Assembly (NCBI RefSeq): GCF_025399795.1
Contig: NZ_JAODTZ010000009.1
Coordinates: 62,001-126,000 of the forward strand
Direction of reading: 5' to 3'
Source of the DNA: Streptomyces rhizosphaerihabitans
Lineage (GTDB): Bacteria > Actinomycetota > Actinomycetes > Streptomycetales > Streptomycetaceae
DNA: 64,000 bases
Shown: positions 46,504 to 54,229 of the stretch, one piece after another
Layout of the letters: each line of letters begins with the position of its first letter
Numbering within the stretch: position 1 is the first letter of the stretch
Translations under genes and position numbers: made by a program
The notes under the pieces: generated by a model
Seen by the model: only the letters and a program-made list of their open reading frames with translations
The model's database searches: none
Told to the model about the DNA's origin: nothing

Positions 46504-46703
46504 ATCTAGGCATTGCCAAGTTCGGCGGCCAGGGGAGGCCGGGGCGGTCGGGGGTGGCCTGGGGCGGCGGGGGTCGGCAAAGGTCGCTCGGGGGGAGGGG
46601 CTGCCCGGGGCGGGCCGGGATCGGCCGGGATCGGTGAGGGCGGCCGAGAGGAATCTAGTCGTTGACAAGTTTGGCCGGCTCGGGCAATCTTGTCAGTGTC
46701 AAG
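46504..46703. promoter_or_regulatory. Duplicated operator/promoter boxes between TetR and SCO6745-like gene
   Basis: Two direct repeats, ATCTAGGCATTGCCAAGTT (46504-46522) and ATCTAGTCGTTGACAAGTT (46653-46671), match at 16 of 19 positions. An imperfect palindrome, CTTGTCAGTGTCAAG (46689-46703), follows. In the second repeat TTGACA could be a -35 box, with CAATCT 16 nt later. The reverse strand of the first offers TTGGCA and TACGCT with the same spacing. The sites probably bind the TetR protein. Confidence 0.55.
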
Positions 46704-46740
46704 TTGTGGAGCGTGTCGATACGTGACGAGGGGTGGAGTC

Positions 46741-47682
46741 ATGTCCGGGAACGTGAGCGGGACGAGTGGGGCGGGCGAGGCGGGGGTCGCGGAGGAAGGG
46801 GTGCCGGAGGAGGGCGCGGGCGTCGACCTCGGCCGGGTGCGCCAGCTCTGGCATCTGCTGGAGCCCCTGCACGCCGTGCTGTACTACGCGCCGGAGGCCT
46901 TCGAGGAGGCGTCGGCGCTCGGATACGGGATCGAGGAGCGCTGGCCGAGCTACTTCCCCTACCGTGCGGCGCCGTTGGGGGCTGTCGGCAGTCGGCGAGC
47001 GGCCTCCGCCTTCTACAGTTTCAGCCCGCGCATGGTGGACGAGCACATCAAGTCGGCCTGGCGGACAGCGAGTCCGGAGCAGGTGCTTGCCGCGCGGGAG
47101 CGGGCCGTCGACCGGGCGTACCGCGCGATACTCGGCGACAGCGTCACCGGTCCCGAGCTCGCCGAAGCCGCCGCGCTGGCCCGCCGCGCCGCCGAGGCCG
47201 CGAACACCGCGGGGCGCCAACTCGCTGCGGCAAACGCCGAGTTGACCTGGCCCGAGGCGCCGCACCTCCAGCTGTGGCATGCGGCGACGATCCTGCGCGA
47301 GCACCGCGGCGACGGCCACCTCGCGGCCCTGCTCGTCGCCGGCCTCGACCCGGTCGAGTCGCTGGTCTCGTTCGCTGCGATAGGGGCGGCCTCCGTGGAG
47401 CGGTTCGAGAGTCGGGGCTGGAGCCCCGAGGAGTGGACCGCGGCCAGGGACCGTCTGATCGTCCGGGGTCTTGTGGACAAGGACGGCATCGCCACGGACG
47501 CCGGCCGTGAGCTGCGCCGCCAGGTCGAGCACCACACCGACCGCCTCGCCGCCGATCCCTGGCGGTCACTCGGCCCGGACGCCGTCACCCGCCTCGCCGA
47601 CCTGCTCGGAGAGTTCTGGGTGGCGGTGCTGAGCTCCGGACTGCTGCCGTCGGAGACGACGCTGGGGATCGGAAAGGTCTGA
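46741..47682 (+). CDS. SCO6745/SalK-like helix-turn-helix family protein
   Basis: The 313-residue protein starts at ATG 46741. It is largely helical, with VRQLWHLLEPLHAVLYYAPE, AASAFYSFSPRMVDEHIKSA, LWHAATILREHRGDGHLAAL and, near the end, a winged-helix-like segment (RGLVDKDGIATDAGRELRRQ). The pattern matches the SCO6745 family (SalK-like), widespread in actinobacteria and without a defined biochemical role. It is divergent from a TetR gene that probably controls it. Confidence 0.8.
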   Translation: MSGNVSGTSGAGEAGVAEEGVPEEGAGVDLGRVRQLWHLLEPLHAVLYYAPEAFEEASALGYGIEERWPSYFPYRAAPLGAVGSRRAASAFYSFSPRMVDEHIKSAWRTASPEQVLAARERAVDRAYRAILGDSVTGPELAEAAALARRAAEAANTAGRQLAAANAELTWPEAPHLQLWHAATILREHRGDGHLAALLVAGLDPVESLVSFAAIGAASVERFESRGWSPEEWTAARDRLIVRGLVDKDGIATDAGRELRRQVEHHTDRLAADPWRSLGPDAVTRLADLLGEFWVAVLSSGLLPSETTLGIGKV

Positions 47683-47729
47683 AGCCCGCGACGGCGACCG
47701 GTACCTACCGGCAGGCGTAACGGTGCGGG

Positions 47730-47872
47730 GAAGGTGCGTCGGTCGGGAAGGGGTGTCAGCCGGGTAGGCGCGTCGGTCGGGAAGGTGCGTCGGCCGGGGA
47801 AGGCGCATCAGGGGAGGCGTGCCGGCCGGGAAGGTGCGTCGGTCGGGGAGGCGCGTCGGTCCAGAGGCGACG
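47730..47872. repeat. Degenerate tandem repeats (~16-18 bp)
   Basis: About eight imperfect copies related to GAAGGTGCGTCGGTCGG run head to tail, with variants such as TAGGCGCGTCGGTCGG and GAAGGTGCGTCGGCCGG. The array lies between the SCO6745-like gene and the small antitoxin-like gene and appears non-coding on both strands. Confidence 0.75.
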
Positions 47873-47981
47873 GTGTGGGGGCGACGGCGTGGGGTTCGGT
47901 CGCATCGGAACGACCCCGGCCCCACCCGGCGGGGGCGCCGCGATGGGGCTGGAAGGGGAAATGGTTCTCGAATCGCTCCGG

Positions 47982-48173
47982 CTACGACTGTCCTGGCCGG
48001 TCACGGTTGCGGTCCATACCCATCGCGCCTTCGGCCTTCTGTTGCGCGTCGTCGACCTTGTCCGTGTACTTGTCGCCGGTCTTCTTGTTGACCTGCTTCT
48101 CGGCGGCATCGGACATGTCCGCTGCTTTGTCCTGTGCCGCCCGGTTGCTCTTGAACCTGTCGAAGATGCCCAT
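47982..48173 (-). CDS. Rv0909/MT0933-type small antitoxin-like protein
   Basis: This 63-residue hydrophilic protein begins MGIFDRFKSNRAAQDKAADM and continues VNKKTGDKYTDKVDDAQQKA. The MGIFDKFK...KTGGKYTDKID pattern is that of the MT0933 family, annotated as type II antitoxin after Mycobacterium tuberculosis Rv0909. No partner toxin gene is visible beside it, and many Streptomyces copies are solitary, so a real antitoxin role is doubtful. Confidence 0.8.
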   Translation of the reverse strand: MGIFDRFKSNRAAQDKAADMSDAAEKQVNKKTGDKYTDKVDDAQQKAEGAMGMDRNRDRPGQS

Positions 48174-48333
48174 CCAGAGCTCCTTCCGGGGTGACTCACG
48201 ATCGACGATACGCCCGGCGTGCGCCCATTGCCCATCGATGCCCGGTATGGCCGAGGAATGGTGGCCGTTACCGTGGGCAGACGGGAATCACGTCCGATCT
48301 GGGCGGACCCGGGGAGGCGAAGGGGAGGGCGTT

Positions 48334-49065
48334 GTGCTGCGTCTGAGGGGTGCGGCGGCGGCTGCCGCGTTGGTGGTGTTCGTCATCGGTGCCGGAGTCA
48401 GCGGCTGCAAGAAGGACGCCCTGGGTTCGGCGGAACCGCAGGAGACGGCGACCGGCGGCGGTGGCGCCGCTTACGCCGCCGTGGACTCGCTGGCCGTCAA
48501 GGGGCGCGCGCCCAAGACCGGGTACAGCAGGGAGCGGTTCGGTACGGCCTGGGCCGACACCGACGCGAATTCGTGCGACACCCGTGACGACATCCTCAAG
48601 CGGGACCTGAAAGAGGTGAAGTTCAGCGACGGCAGGTGCAGGGTGTCCCGCGGGGTCCTCGAACCCGATCCGTACGGCGGCGAGGACGTCACCTTCGTGC
48701 GCGGGCGCAGCCTGGTCGACATCGACCACCTCGTCGCGCTCTCGGACGCCTGGCAGACCGGCGCGAAGTACTGGGACGCGAGCAAGCGAATAGCGCTGGC
48801 CAACGATCCGCTCAATCTCCGTGCCGTCGGCGCGAGCGCCAACCGCAGCAAGGGCGACGGCGACACGGCGACCTGGCTCCCGCCCAACAAGGCGTACCGC
48901 TGCACATATGTCGCCGCGCAGGTGGCGGTGAAGAAGAAGTACGGACTGTGGGTCACCGGCGCCGAGAAGGCGGCCATGAAGAAGGTCCTGGGCGGATGCC
49001 CCGGCCAGAAACTTCCCGCGGGCGGCAATCCGACCGAGGCGCCGAAGAGGTTCCACGCGAATTGA
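48334..49065 (+). CDS. HNH-family nuclease-like lipoprotein (DUF1524/GmrSD C-terminal type)
   Basis: The product has 243 residues; the GTG at 48334 follows GGGGAGGG. A signal peptide with lipobox VSGC (cysteine near residue 25) is followed by a secreted domain. The predicted nuclease core is VDIDHLVALSDAWQTGAKYW (catalytic His in DHLV), then RIALANDPLNLRAVGASANR and KGDGDTATWLPPN, as in DUF1524 HNH proteins. Such proteins are probable extracellular nucleases. The tail is short and there is no anchor besides the lipid. Confidence 0.82.
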   Translation: MLRLRGAAAAAALVVFVIGAGVSGCKKDALGSAEPQETATGGGGAAYAAVDSLAVKGRAPKTGYSRERFGTAWADTDANSCDTRDDILKRDLKEVKFSDGRCRVSRGVLEPDPYGGEDVTFVRGRSLVDIDHLVALSDAWQTGAKYWDASKRIALANDPLNLRAVGASANRSKGDGDTATWLPPNKAYRCTYVAAQVAVKKKYGLWVTGAEKAAMKKVLGGCPGQKLPAGGNPTEAPKRFHAN

Positions 49066-49137
49066 TGTGAAGGGGCGTCGGTTTGCCGGAGACAGGCCCA
49101 TGACCGCCCCCTTCGTCCCGCGGCGGGACGGAAACGG

Positions 49138-49164
49138 AAGGGGCGGGCCGCCACCCGCCCCCTT
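49138..49164. terminator. GC-rich hairpin terminator
   Basis: AAGGGGCGGG pairs with CCCGCCCCCTT (one extra C) around a 6-nt loop. It lies between the HNH lipoprotein stop and the convergent pseudogene. Confidence 0.5.
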
Positions 49165-49799
49165 GCGGCCGTCAGGCGGCCGGGTTGACCACCACCTCGG
49201 CCGAGTTGTTCGTGGTGTCCGGGTCGAAGGCCAGGTACGTGCCGCCGGAGTACGACCGTGCGACGACGCGTCCCGTCGGGGACGACCCGGTCGATGCGCA
49301 GCTGGAACGGGAAGCAGGCATCCAGGTCGGGCGTGGTCCAGGTCGGCAGGGTGCAGACGTAGTGGACGGCGTTCGGGGCGTCGCCCGGTGTCGTGGCGGT
49401 TCGGCAGGTGCGGGGCACGGACGTGGCGGTGGTGCCTTCCGGGAGATAGAAGTCGATCGCGACGAGCGGGTCGCCGGAGGTGACGTCGCCGACCAGGCCG
49501 GGCCGTTGTTGACGAAGTGGAAGGCGGTGGTGACGGTGTCACCGGCCGCGCCGCTCACCTTGGTGCCCTTCACGCTGAAGTCGGCTGTGTTGTCGGCGTT
49601 GATATGCCACGAGCGGCTGTTGTCCGAGCTGTCGAGGTCGGTGGCGTCGTCGGCGGGCTCGACGCCGTAGTCGAACCGCTCGTACAGCGCGTGGCCGGTG
49701 ACGGCGAGCCGCAACGGCTCCGGCAGTTCCACGGTGGCGCCGGGCGGGACGTCGGTGTCGAAGGAGCAGGCCACGTACGTGAACCTGCTGTTGTCCGGT

Positions 49800-49960
49800 C
49801 CGGTGTAGGTGCACTGCGGTTGACATGCTCCTCGCTCTGAAGGGCGAGGATTCCGGCCTTCCTTGACTGGTTGCTGTGCCGCTACGCGGCACGGTTCCCG
49901 GTCGGGATTCCGTGGCTTCCTGTTTCTTCGCGCTGTGCCGGGATTGCTCCTGGTCTTACC
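49800..49960 (-). ncRNA. Predicted omega-RNA of the TnpB element
   Basis: TnpB-associated RNAs usually derive from the tnpB 3' end plus the right end of the element, with the guide lying just outside. Here the minus strand after tnpB contains a hairpin (GTGCCGC/GCGGCAC near 49876-49894) and CCTCGCCC/GAGCGAGG-type pairing near 49828-49852, ending GTCAA at 49820. The guide would be the complement of 49800-49819, inside the split gene. The boundaries are inference. Confidence 0.4.
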
Positions 49961-51272
49961 GGCGCTCCGCAGGCCGTTGCCGCCAGTCCGGCGGCCGTCT
50001 TCACGTTGATCGCGGCGTTGTGGTCCCGGTCATGGGTGGTGTCGCAGGTGGCGCAGGTCCATTCCCGGACGTTGAGGGGTTTGGGTCCGTCCACGGTGCC
50101 GCAGGTGGAGCAGGTCTGGGAGGTCGGTGTGAACCGGCCGATCCTGACCAGGGTGCGTCCGTACCGTTCTGCTTTGTACTCCAGCATGCCGATGAACGAT
50201 GCCCAGCCCGCGTCATGGACACTCTTGGCCAGCCTGGTACGCGCCAGTCCCTTGACCGCCAGGTCCTCCACGGCGATCGCTTGGTTGTCGCGGATCAGCT
50301 TGGTGGAGAGCTGGTGGTGGAACTCGCGGCGCGCGTCGGCGACCTTGGCGTGGGCGCGGGCGATCTTCAGGCGGGCCTTGGCGCGGTTGTTGCTTCCCTT
50401 CTGTTTGCGGGACAGCTCCCGCTGGGTCTTCTTCAGTTTCTTCTCCGCGCGGCGCAGGAAGCGCGGGGAGTCGATCTTCGTGCCGTCGGAGAGGACCGCG
50501 AAGTGGGTGAGGCCGAGGTCGATGCCGATGGCCTGATCGGTGTCGGGCATCCGGGCGGCATCGACGGCCTGGTCGGTATCGATGACGAAGGAGGCGAAGT
50601 ACCGTCCGGCCGCGTCCTTGACCACGGTGACCGATGAGGGCTGTCCGGGCAGGGTGCGGGACCACTTCACCTTTACCGCGCCGATCTTCGGCAGGTTCAG
50701 CCGCCCGCCGCCGGTGATGTTCCAGCGGGCGTTGGCGGTGAACCGGATCGACTGACGGCTGTCTTTAAGGGACTTGAAGCGTGGTGCTCCTGCCTTCGGT
50801 CCCTTGCGGGTGCCTTTGAGGGAGGCGAAGAAGTTGCGGTAGGCAGCCTCGGCATCCCGCAGGGACTGCTGGAGCACCACTGCGGAGACCTCGCCCAGCC
50901 AGGACCGCTCGGGTGTCCGCTTGGCCTGGGTGATCAGGCGTGTGGACAGCTGGCCGGCCGTCGGGAACGGCTGCTGGGCCTTGCGGGCGTCCTCACGGGC
51001 GCGGACCGCGTCGTTGAACACGACACGGGCGCACCCGAATGCCCTGGCCAGCGCGGTCTGCTGAGCGGCATCGGGGTACAGCCTGAAGGCGTACCGGAGC
51101 TGCATGACGATCACCCTAGGTAAGTCGAACCCACATCGTCACCGGGAACATGTGAGCGACCCGTCACCGGTATGAAGCAGGGTCCGGCTCCGCCGGAACG
51201 CCACTGCGACGCTCCGCGTCGCGAACACAGGATCCGCTTCACCCCCGGTTTGAAGGCCGGAGCACTGCGAAT
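49820..51272 (-). mobile_element. IS200/IS605-type element carrying only tnpB
   Basis: The boundaries are deduced from the interrupted gene: the host frame resumes exactly when 49820-51272 (1453 bp) is removed. The right end has a subterminal hairpin (CTCCTCGCTCTGAAGGGCGAGG). The left end (51115-51272) has several imperfect hairpins. No target duplication and no tnpA are seen, as in IS1341-like non-autonomous members. The left flank ends in GTGATC, so the target/TAM may be TGATC or similar. Confidence 0.72.
49882..51114 (-). CDS. tnpB: RNA-guided endonuclease TnpB
   Basis: This intact TnpB has 410 residues. The RuvC catalytic residues are in place: Asp199 (AIGIDLGLTHFAV), Glu283 (AVEDLAVKG) and Asp362/364 (HDRDHNAAIN). 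A C4 zinc finger has CSTC (335-338) and CATC (354-357). The N-terminal OrfB_IS605 HTH region begins LRYAFRLYPDAAQQTALARA. TnpB is an omega-RNA-guided DNA nuclease, ancestral to Cas12, that helps keep the element in place. The start may be the second Met (51105). No tnpA is present, so the element needs transposase in trans. Confidence 0.92.
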   Translation of the reverse strand: MIVMQLRYAFRLYPDAAQQTALARAFGCARVVFNDAVRAREDARKAQQPFPTAGQLSTRLITQAKRTPERSWLGEVSAVVLQQSLRDAEAAYRNFFASLKGTRKGPKAGAPRFKSLKDSRQSIRFTANARWNITGGGRLNLPKIGAVKVKWSRTLPGQPSSVTVVKDAAGRYFASFVIDTDQAVDAARMPDTDQAIGIDLGLTHFAVLSDGTKIDSPRFLRRAEKKLKKTQRELSRKQKGSNNRAKARLKIARAHAKVADARREFHHQLSTKLIRDNQAIAVEDLAVKGLARTRLAKSVHDAGWASFIGMLEYKAERYGRTLVRIGRFTPTSQTCSTCGTVDGPKPLNVREWTCATCDTTHDRDHNAAINVKTAAGLAATACGAPVRPGAIPAQREETGSHGIPTGNRAA

Positions 51273-51778
51273 GATCACCGGTAGCGGTTCGGCACGTCTC
51301 CGGTGTCGCACGGTGACGGTGCCGGAGTCGTCCGGTGTGCAGTTGTCGGGCCAGGCCACCTCGGCGACCCCGGTGAGCCCGGAGACGTCGACGGTCAGCC
51401 GCCCCTCGGTCACGGTGGTCTCGCGGTTGTAGTGGATCAGACCGATGGCCGGCGACCGGTACTGCGCCGTACCGCCCTCAGGAGCGGCGGTGACCGTCGC
51501 GTCCTGTGGTGCCTGGAGTCCCAGCCCGTCGCTCTGCGCCGCACTGTCGGTGAAGGCGACCCCACTCCCGAGCCCGGCGAGGACCGACGCCCCCACGGCT
51601 CCGGCACATAGCCCGCGACGCAGTACACGACCGACGGAGAGAGAATTCATTGCATCCCCCAGATGGGCAGAGGTGACCCCGGCGAAGTGATCATTTCCGG
51701 ACGTCAGTTGGGCTCTCTGGTGAGGTGGAAGGTTGCGGAGGAGAGGGGTGGGGCGTGAGTTTTTCCGTCCCCTCGCTC

Positions 51779-52471
51779 TCAGCCGAGTCCGGCTGCGACT
51801 GATTCGTACCGGGCGGCCTGCTTCGGGGTGAGGTAGCGGGAGACGCGTACGAGTGCCGAGCCGTGGACGTAGTCGTACTCGGTGAAGGCCGGGGAGGACT
51901 TGGCGATGCCGCGGATGTACTCCGCGCGCGCCCTGGCGTCTGACGCGTCGGCGAACGCCTCGACGGCTCTGCCGCGCTCGACGACGCCGGGGTCCGCGCC
52001 GGTTACCTGGGAGGCCTGCACCCAACTGTCCGAGAACGTGACCTTGGACGTGTACTCGCCCGGGCGGCCGAGGAGGTGGTTCGGATCGTTCTCCGCGATG
52101 ACGGTTCCTGTCAGGGCCGCCGTCCCGACCTGTGCGGACATGGTCCGGAACGCGGTGCTCGCGGTGGGCCGGGCGTCCGTGCGCGTGCTCGTCCTCGCCG
52201 GTTCGTGTGCGTCGGCCCGGGAGGTCGGGTGCGGCAGGACGGCGGAACCGGCAAGACTCCCGTGCCGGTGAGTTGGGGTGTCGGGCACCTCACCCGGTGG
52301 CACAGGAGCCTCGTCCGTTGCCGGCCCGGCCGGCGTCAACTGATCGAGGGCCGCCCGAAAAGACGTCGGTGAGCCGTGGGATGTGCTCAGGGCTGTCGGC
52401 GCCTGCGGGCCGTGGTGAACAGGACCGTGCCGACACCCGCGGTGAGGACGCCCGTCGTTCCGGCGATCCAC
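51779..52471 (-). CDS. Uncharacterised protein, possibly with lost signal peptide
   Basis: The frame is open for 230 residues, but only the C-terminal ~120 look conserved: MSAQVGTAALTGTVIAENDP, RPGEYTSKVTFSDSWVQASQ and YIRGIAKSSPAFTEYDYVHG, ending SRYLTPKQAARYESVAAGL. Residues before about 110 are Pro/Thr/Arg-rich. I know similar proteins only as hypothetical, usually exported ones. The 5' end overlaps the downstream end of the 52387-54066 gene, so the true start is uncertain and the original N-terminus may have been replaced by the duplicated segment. Confidence 0.5.
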   Translation of the reverse strand: MDRRNDGRPHRGCRHGPVHHGPQAPTALSTSHGSPTSFRAALDQLTPAGPATDEAPVPPGEVPDTPTHRHGSLAGSAVLPHPTSRADAHEPARTSTRTDARPTASTAFRTMSAQVGTAALTGTVIAENDPNHLLGRPGEYTSKVTFSDSWVQASQVTGADPGVVERGRAVEAFADASDARARAEYIRGIAKSSPAFTEYDYVHGSALVRVSRYLTPKQAARYESVAAGLG

Positions 52472-54175
52472 GGGGTAGCTCCCGCTCCCGTGCTCGCCAT
52501 GGATCCGGTCTGCCCGGAGGTGGACGATGTGTCGTGTGCACCCCAGGCGGACCCGGACCCGCCGCCGGAACCCGAGCCGGACGAGCCGCCCGCCGTTCCT
52601 CCGGAAGAGCCGTTTCCGCCGCCGGAGCCACCGGTGCCACCCGTCGAGCCCGGTACCTTCACGGTGATGGCGGCGGTGTCGTTCCTCGTGTTGCTGTCAC
52701 TTTCGCGCAGCACCTCCAGCGACACCTTGCCGGGCTTGAGGGCCGACACCTTGTCGACGCGCAGGCCGAAGGACCACACGAGACGCTCGCCGGAACCGAC
52801 CCACCAGTCGTTGCTCTCACCTCTGCAGGAGTAGACGCGGCCACCGGGCCCCTTCTTGCCGCCGTTTTCCGTCCAGCACCGCTCCGGAACTTTCACCGCG
52901 GTCGTGCCCGGGGGAATCGTGACCGTCGTCTCGACCGAGGGATCTTCGAGGGGCTCACCGCCCGTCCAGGTGGGCACGCCGCCGGGACCGTTGTTGCGGT
53001 ACCCGACCTGCACCGTGACCACGTCACCCGGTCGTCCCTCCGCCGAGGCGCCGAGGGCTTCGGCGTCCGCCGTGGTGTCGACCGTGTAGCCCCCTCCGCG
53101 ACTGGTGATCTGCGGCTCCCCCTGGGGTGCGCTGTCCGGGCGCGGCACGAGCTTCAGCTCGGGGCCCCCGCCGGGGTGGACGTCGGTCATCTCCTTCAAC
53201 TGGTCCGCGCCGCCCAGCCGGCTGTACCACACCATGCGGCGCGCGTCGTCGTCGATCCTGAGCGGGCCCGGGGACACGTCGAAGGAGTCACCCACCTCGA
53301 TCGTGTTGTCGAAGTGACAGACCGCCGCCGGGAACGCCAGGTCGGTGAGCTGCCCACTCGGATCGTCGTCCATGTGGATGGGCAGCTTGCCGTACTTGCA
53401 GTTGCTGAACTCCTGCTTGAACGAGCCGTGCGACGCATACATGGAGAAGTCGGTGCCCTTGAGCGTGTTCGCGCCGAAGTAGGTGAAGCCCGCCCCGGGA
53501 TGCACCTCGACTTCGGGCTTCACCTTGCCCTTCACCGCTCCCGTCGCGACGTCCTGGACGAACCCCTTGTCCTTGATGTCGACCTTCCACACCCGTTCGG
53601 TGATCGCGGCTCCGTCGGCCTGTCCGCTGACCCGGATCTCGCCGGTGGTCCCGCCCCGCGCACCCTTCAGGCTCCGCACCCGGAAGCCGCCGAGCCGGGT
53701 CGTTCTGCCGGGTGCGGGAGCGTCCTTGCCCTGGCAGACCAGGACGCCCTCGGTCTTCTTCGCGCATCCGGAGAAGGGGGCGGCGACGTCCATGAATTTG
53801 CCGAGCGAGCTGTAGTCGACGGTGAGCGTGTACGACGTGATCCTCGTCGTACCCGTGTTGGCCAGCGTCACGTAATTCACCGAGTTCGGGTCCATGTCCG
53901 TATAGGGCATGGCCTCCAGGGTGTAGCCGCCGTAACCCGCGGCGGCGACCTCCAGTCCCGACCCGGCGGCGACGGCACGCTCGGACGGCACACCCACAGT
54001 CGCGGCGGCCACCGCCAGCACCCCGGCCGCGGCCCACACTCCTCGCGGCACCTGGCTCACCCTCATGGAACCCTTCCCAAGGCCAAGAAATACGCGCCGT
54101 GAACAACGCGATAACAATGACCTTCCAGACAGGGCGAGGCGTCGAAAGGTTGTACGGGCTTCGAGCTGCAGCGAC
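52372..54175. repeat. Segmental duplication, copy 1
   Basis: Sequence similar to 56230-57890 covers the surface-protein gene plus flanks on both sides: the post-stop region near 52372-52386 (GGGCTGTCGGCGCCTGCGGG is nearly the same in both) and the upstream region to about 54175 (CTTCCAGACAGGGCGAGGC). Confidence 0.75.
52387..54066 (-). CDS. Secreted DUF11-like surface protein with LAXTG-like motif
   Basis: The 559-residue protein starts at ATG 54066 (GAAGG upstream). The signal peptide runs VPRGVWAAAGVLAVAAATVG, then VPSERAVAAG. Three beta-rich domains follow: ITSYTLTVDYSSLGKFMDVA, GEIRVSGQADGAAITERVWK and VQVGYRNNGPGGVPTWTGGE. The Gly/Ser-rich linker of about 30 residues leads to GSMASTGAGATPWIAGTTGV, a helix, then ARRRRQP. 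MASTG resembles the LAXTG sorting signal of Streptomyces class E sortases. It is a close paralogue of 56250-57776. Confidence 0.8.
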   Translation of the reverse strand: MRVSQVPRGVWAAAGVLAVAAATVGVPSERAVAAGSGLEVAAAGYGGYTLEAMPYTDMDPNSVNYVTLANTGTTRITSYTLTVDYSSLGKFMDVAAPFSGCAKKTEGVLVCQGKDAPAPGRTTRLGGFRVRSLKGARGGTTGEIRVSGQADGAAITERVWKVDIKDKGFVQDVATGAVKGKVKPEVEVHPGAGFTYFGANTLKGTDFSMYASHGSFKQEFSNCKYGKLPIHMDDDPSGQLTDLAFPAAVCHFDNTIEVGDSFDVSPGPLRIDDDARRMVWYSRLGGADQLKEMTDVHPGGGPELKLVPRPDSAPQGEPQITSRGGGYTVDTTADAEALGASAEGRPGDVVTVQVGYRNNGPGGVPTWTGGEPLEDPSVETTVTIPPGTTAVKVPERCWTENGGKKGPGGRVYSCRGESNDWWVGSGERLVWSFGLRVDKVSALKPGKVSLEVLRESDSNTRNDTAAITVKVPGSTGGTGGSGGGNGSSGGTAGGSSGSGSGGGSGSAWGAHDTSSTSGQTGSMASTGAGATPWIAGTTGVLTAGVGTVLFTTARRRRQP

Positions 54176-54229
54176 GCGGGCCGAGGCCGCGGAGCGATTG
54201 GCCGGTGAGGTCGGGCAGGGCGGATCCGG

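Larger units (their letters stand above)
49172..51650 (-). pseudogene. Secreted DUF11-like protein gene split by a TnpB element and frameshifted
   Basis: The 5' part (51650 to 51273) encodes a signal peptide (RRGLCAGAVGASVLAGLGSG) and a beta-rich domain ending in AEPLPVI. The 3' part (49819 to 49172) begins PQCTYTGPDNSRFTYVACSF and ends DTTNNSAEVVVNPAA. Joining 51273 directly to 49819 restores one frame across the insertion. Two further shifts follow: one near 49505 (after FHFVNNGP) and a compensating one near 49275 (before ARSYSGGTYLAF). The intact protein would be exported. It resembles, but is not a copy of, the two downstream paralogues. Compensating shifts could also be sequence errors. 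Confidence 0.75.

Noticed and set aside
47982..48173. Toxin-antitoxin pair around the Rv0909-type protein
   Set aside because: No small toxin gene is found on either side; the neighbours are a repeat array and an HNH lipoprotein with its own signal peptide.
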